This document shows, piece by piece, positions 5,092 to 6,960 of a DNA stretch of 6,960 bases (position 1 is its first letter; each line of letters begins with the position of its first letter). The position numbers and the translations under genes were made by a program. The notes below the pieces were generated by a model. That model was not told where the DNA came from, ran no database searches, and saw only the letters and a program-made list of their open reading frames with translations. Origin of the DNA: an uncultured Bryobacterales bacterium (lineage in GTDB: Bacteria; Acidobacteriota; Terriglobia; Bryobacterales; Bryobacteraceae); contig CALMAV010000589.1 of assembly GCA_937859895.1 (NCBI GenBank), positions 1-6,960 of the forward strand. Reading direction: 5' to 3'.

Positions 5092-5591
5092 TGTCTGACC
5101 TTCCAGAACCCTGGCTACGCGGGCCAATCGAGGGCGTTCACCCTTTGATCATGCCTCTGTTCTTCTCCTTTGCTCAGGTGAGAGAAGACTTGGCGCGGCA
5201 CACGGCCGGTCTTTCAGACGAGCAGGTTTGGCGGGTTGTTGGGAAAACTTCGATAGGGTTTCACTTGCAGCACCTCTCGGGCAGTGTCGATCGGTTAAGT
5301 ACTTACCTGGCGGGAGGCTCACTGACAGATCAACAGCTCCAGCAACTCCGTGATGAAGGCAAGGTGCGGCAGACTCTACCGGAGCTGCTCGCAGCCATTG
5401 AGGCGACAATCGAACGGACAGAAGATCGGTTGCGAGCCATCGATCCAACCAACCTTTATCAGGGACGAACGGTAGGCCGACAAGCTTTGCCAACCACGGT
5501 CATCGGCTTGCTCGTGCATTTGTCGGAGCACACACAGCGCCACTTAGGGCAGGTGGTCACGCTGTCCCAAGTGCTGCGGCACGACCCCTGA
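5091..5591 (+). CDS. DinB-family protein (DinB_2-like four-helix bundle)
   Basis: A 166-residue cytoplasmic protein of the DinB/YfiT superfamily, metal-binding four-helix bundles that include thiol-dependent S-transferases and many uncharacterised members. Likely metal ligands are visible: FHLQHL at 57-62 (H58, H61) and EHTQRHLGQ at 146-154, giving the HxxxH pair H147 and H151. H143 is nearby. I chose GTG at 5091 over ATG at 5151 and over an ATG at 5034. From the GTG the protein opens 'SDLPEPWLRGP', a segment I recall as conserved at the N-terminus of this subgroup, and GTG shares its G with the upstream TAG (TAGTG), a common coupling arrangement. ATG 5034 would put 19 codons inside the propeller gene. 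The TGA stop overlaps the MFS gene's ATG. The substrate is unknown; with an exporter next door, detoxification is a reasonable inference. Confidence 0.82.
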   Translation: MSDLPEPWLRGPIEGVHPLIMPLFFSFAQVREDLARHTAGLSDEQVWRVVGKTSIGFHLQHLSGSVDRLSTYLAGGSLTDQQLQQLRDEGKVRQTLPELLAAIEATIERTEDRLRAIDPTNLYQGRTVGRQALPTTVIGLLVHLSEHTQRHLGQVVTLSQVLRHDP

Positions 5592-6895
5592 TGTCCAGCT
5601 TCACGCAGCTTCTGCGACACAATCGCAACTACCGGTTTACGTGGTTGGGACAGATTGTCAGCGAGGTTGGCGACCACTTCAACAACATCGCTGTCTTAAG
5701 TCTGGCCGTTGAGGAAACGCACAATGGTGGCGCAGTAGCCGCAGTGATGCTGTCGCGTGCCATTCCGGCTGTGCTCGCAGGCCCACTGGCGGGCGTACTG
5801 CTGGACCGGTTTGACCGCAAGCGAATCATGATCGCCAGCGACTTAGTGCGCGGCGTAATCGCTCTCGGATTTATTCTGGCCGTTAGCTACCACCAGGTTT
5901 GGCTGCTCTGCCTCCTCAGCGGTTTGCTAATGCTGGCGTCCCCATTCTTTACTGCCGGACGGTCAGCCATTTTGCCGTCAATTGCTACACGCGAAGAGCT
6001 GCACACGGCTAACTCCCTGACCCAAACTACCGGATGGATGACGCTCGCCGTCGGAGCCTACTTTGGAGGTACTACGGCAGCGCGTTTCGGCTATCAACTC
6101 GCGTTTGTCTTTAACTCACTCTCGTTCTTTTTTTCAGCTCTGTGCATCTCCAGGCTGCGCTCAACCACGGGTAATTTCCGCGCAGTATCTGCCGCACGAG
6201 ATGGGGAGTTGGACGAGACAGAGGTGGCGCGGCCCTGGTCTGAGTATCGGCAAGGGTTGGCCTATATGCTCCGAAGCCCGCTGATTCTGGGCATTGCTCT
6301 CATTGCCGTTGGCTGGGCCAGTGGAGGAGGCGCCGCACAGGTCCTGTTCACCCTGTTCAGCGAGATTGTTTTCAAGCGGGGGGCGCAAGGACTAGGGCAA
6401 CTTTGGGGCACTGCCGGCGTGGGCTTGCTGATCGGCGGAGTCATCGGGAACCGGCTCGGCAAATCGATTGGCTTCGAGGCGTACAAAAGGACCGTGTTCT
6501 TCTGCTATCTGCTGCACGGCGGAGCTTACATTGTGTTCAGCCAGATGACGAACTGGGGATGGGCGCTCTTCTTTATGGCAGTATCCCGGGGCAGCGTGGC
6601 GGTAAGCTCGGTCCTCAACTGGTCGACTCTTCTGAGGCATGTGGAGGATCGATACCGCGGTCGTGTATTTGCCACAGTGGAGACGTTGACCTGGTCCACC
6701 ATGATGCTGTCGATGCTTGGCGCCGGCTTGGCTTCACAACACTACAACGTGCGCGCAATTGGCGTTGCCTCAGGCTTACTCAGTTCCTCTACAGCAATCT
6801 TCTGGGGCTGGGCAAATTGGACAGGCAAGCTCCCAGCGCCGCGCGAAGAGCGCTCCCAAGAAACCGTAACCGTTCACGGTGACCCAGTTTCCTGA
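5591..6895 (+). CDS. MFS transporter, MefA/EntS-like (MFS_3) exporter
   Basis: A 434-residue inner-membrane protein, typical length for a 12-helix major facilitator. Hydrophobic segments cover the protein in two halves, split by a charged cytoplasmic loop at about 190-220 (TTGNFRAVSAARDGELDETE). Motif A between helices 2 and 3 is clear: GVLLDRFDRKR at 68-78 with Asp72 and the basic cluster. 'NYRFTWLGQIVSEVGD' near the N-terminus and 'RYRGRVFATVET' (354-364) are typical of the MFS_3 group, which contains macrolide (MefA) and siderophore (EntS) exporters. The second-half motif A is degenerate (GNRLGKSIGFEAYKR). The transported compound cannot be told from sequence. Proton-driven export is the family expectation. 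ATG 5591 overlaps the DinB TGA (TGATG) and has no separate Shine-Dalgarno, so translation is probably coupled. It is the last gene of the three-gene operon, ending 5 bases from a convergent gene. Confidence 0.9.
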   Translation: MSSFTQLLRHNRNYRFTWLGQIVSEVGDHFNNIAVLSLAVEETHNGGAVAAVMLSRAIPAVLAGPLAGVLLDRFDRKRIMIASDLVRGVIALGFILAVSYHQVWLLCLLSGLLMLASPFFTAGRSAILPSIATREELHTANSLTQTTGWMTLAVGAYFGGTTAARFGYQLAFVFNSLSFFFSALCISRLRSTTGNFRAVSAARDGELDETEVARPWSEYRQGLAYMLRSPLILGIALIAVGWASGGGAAQVLFTLFSEIVFKRGAQGLGQLWGTAGVGLLIGGVIGNRLGKSIGFEAYKRTVFFCYLLHGGAYIVFSQMTNWGWALFFMAVSRGSVAVSSVLNWSTLLRHVEDRYRGRVFATVETLTWSTMMLSMLGAGLASQHYNVRAIGVASGLLSSSTAIFWGWANWTGKLPAPREERSQETVTVHGDPVS

Positions 6896-6900
6896 TGCTT

Positions 6901-6960
6901 CTAGAGAATACTCAGTGTGACAACTTTGATCGTGTTGCCTTCCAGTTCACCGTGGGCAAT
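6901..6960 (-). CDS. C-terminal end of a minus-strand gene, off the right edge (uncertain)
   Basis: The minus strand reads through without a stop from the window edge to TAG at 6901-6903, encoding IAHGELEGNTIKVVTLSIL. The alternating strand-like pattern 'GELEGNTIKV' looks like the final beta strands of a small OB- or beta-barrel-type domain. Only 19 residues are visible, so no family can be named and a chance frame is possible. The close convergent spacing with the MFS stop is compatible with a real gene end. Confidence 0.4.
   Translation of the reverse strand: MAHGELEGNTIKVVTLSIL

Noticed and set aside
1..6960. CRISPR array, insertion sequence or transposase
   Set aside because: No regularly spaced identical repeats, no terminal inverted repeats bounding a transposase, and no transposase-like protein were seen.

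Overview
The window looks like chromosomal DNA from a Gram-negative, moderately GC-rich bacterium. The best guess is an acidobacterium of the Terriglobia type. That guess rests on remembered resemblance of three products: a secreted nucleoside hydrolase, a DinB protein with an N-terminal 'PEPWLRGP' signature, and a YncE-like propeller. No rRNA or diagnostic marker is present, so the assignment is an inference.

Layout. Positions 1-457 (minus) hold the N-terminal part of an exported inosine-uridine-type nucleoside hydrolase that runs off the left edge. Divergent from it is a complete tRNA-Leu with anticodon CAG (492-578). A small polyhydroxyalkanoic-acid-system family protein (588-908, minus) ends 9 bases beyond the tRNA. 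Next comes about 450 bases with no convincing gene. It carries a 16-bp perfect palindrome, other inverted and direct repeats, and a 51-codon small ORF of uncertain status. After it is an isolated 531-residue AAA/P-loop ATPase (1359-2954, plus) that resembles the ORC/CDC6-like ATPases of bacterial accessory genomes. It is the least housekeeping-like gene here. A 267-base convergent gap with a bulged hairpin separates it from a membrane-anchored SPOR-domain protein (3222-3839, minus).

Divergent from the SPOR gene is a three-gene plus-strand operon: an exported seven-bladed YncE/YVTN-type beta-propeller (3913-5091), a DinB-fold protein (5091-5591) and an MFS exporter (5591-6895). Each junction overlaps by one base (TAGTG, then TGATG), which implies translational coupling. 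A short C-terminal fragment of another minus-strand gene enters from the right edge (6901-6960).

No complete multi-gene novel system is proven. The points most worth following are the orphan ATPase with its repeat-rich upstream region, and the tightly coupled propeller-DinB-MFS operon, whose members may share a detoxification or export task (inference).
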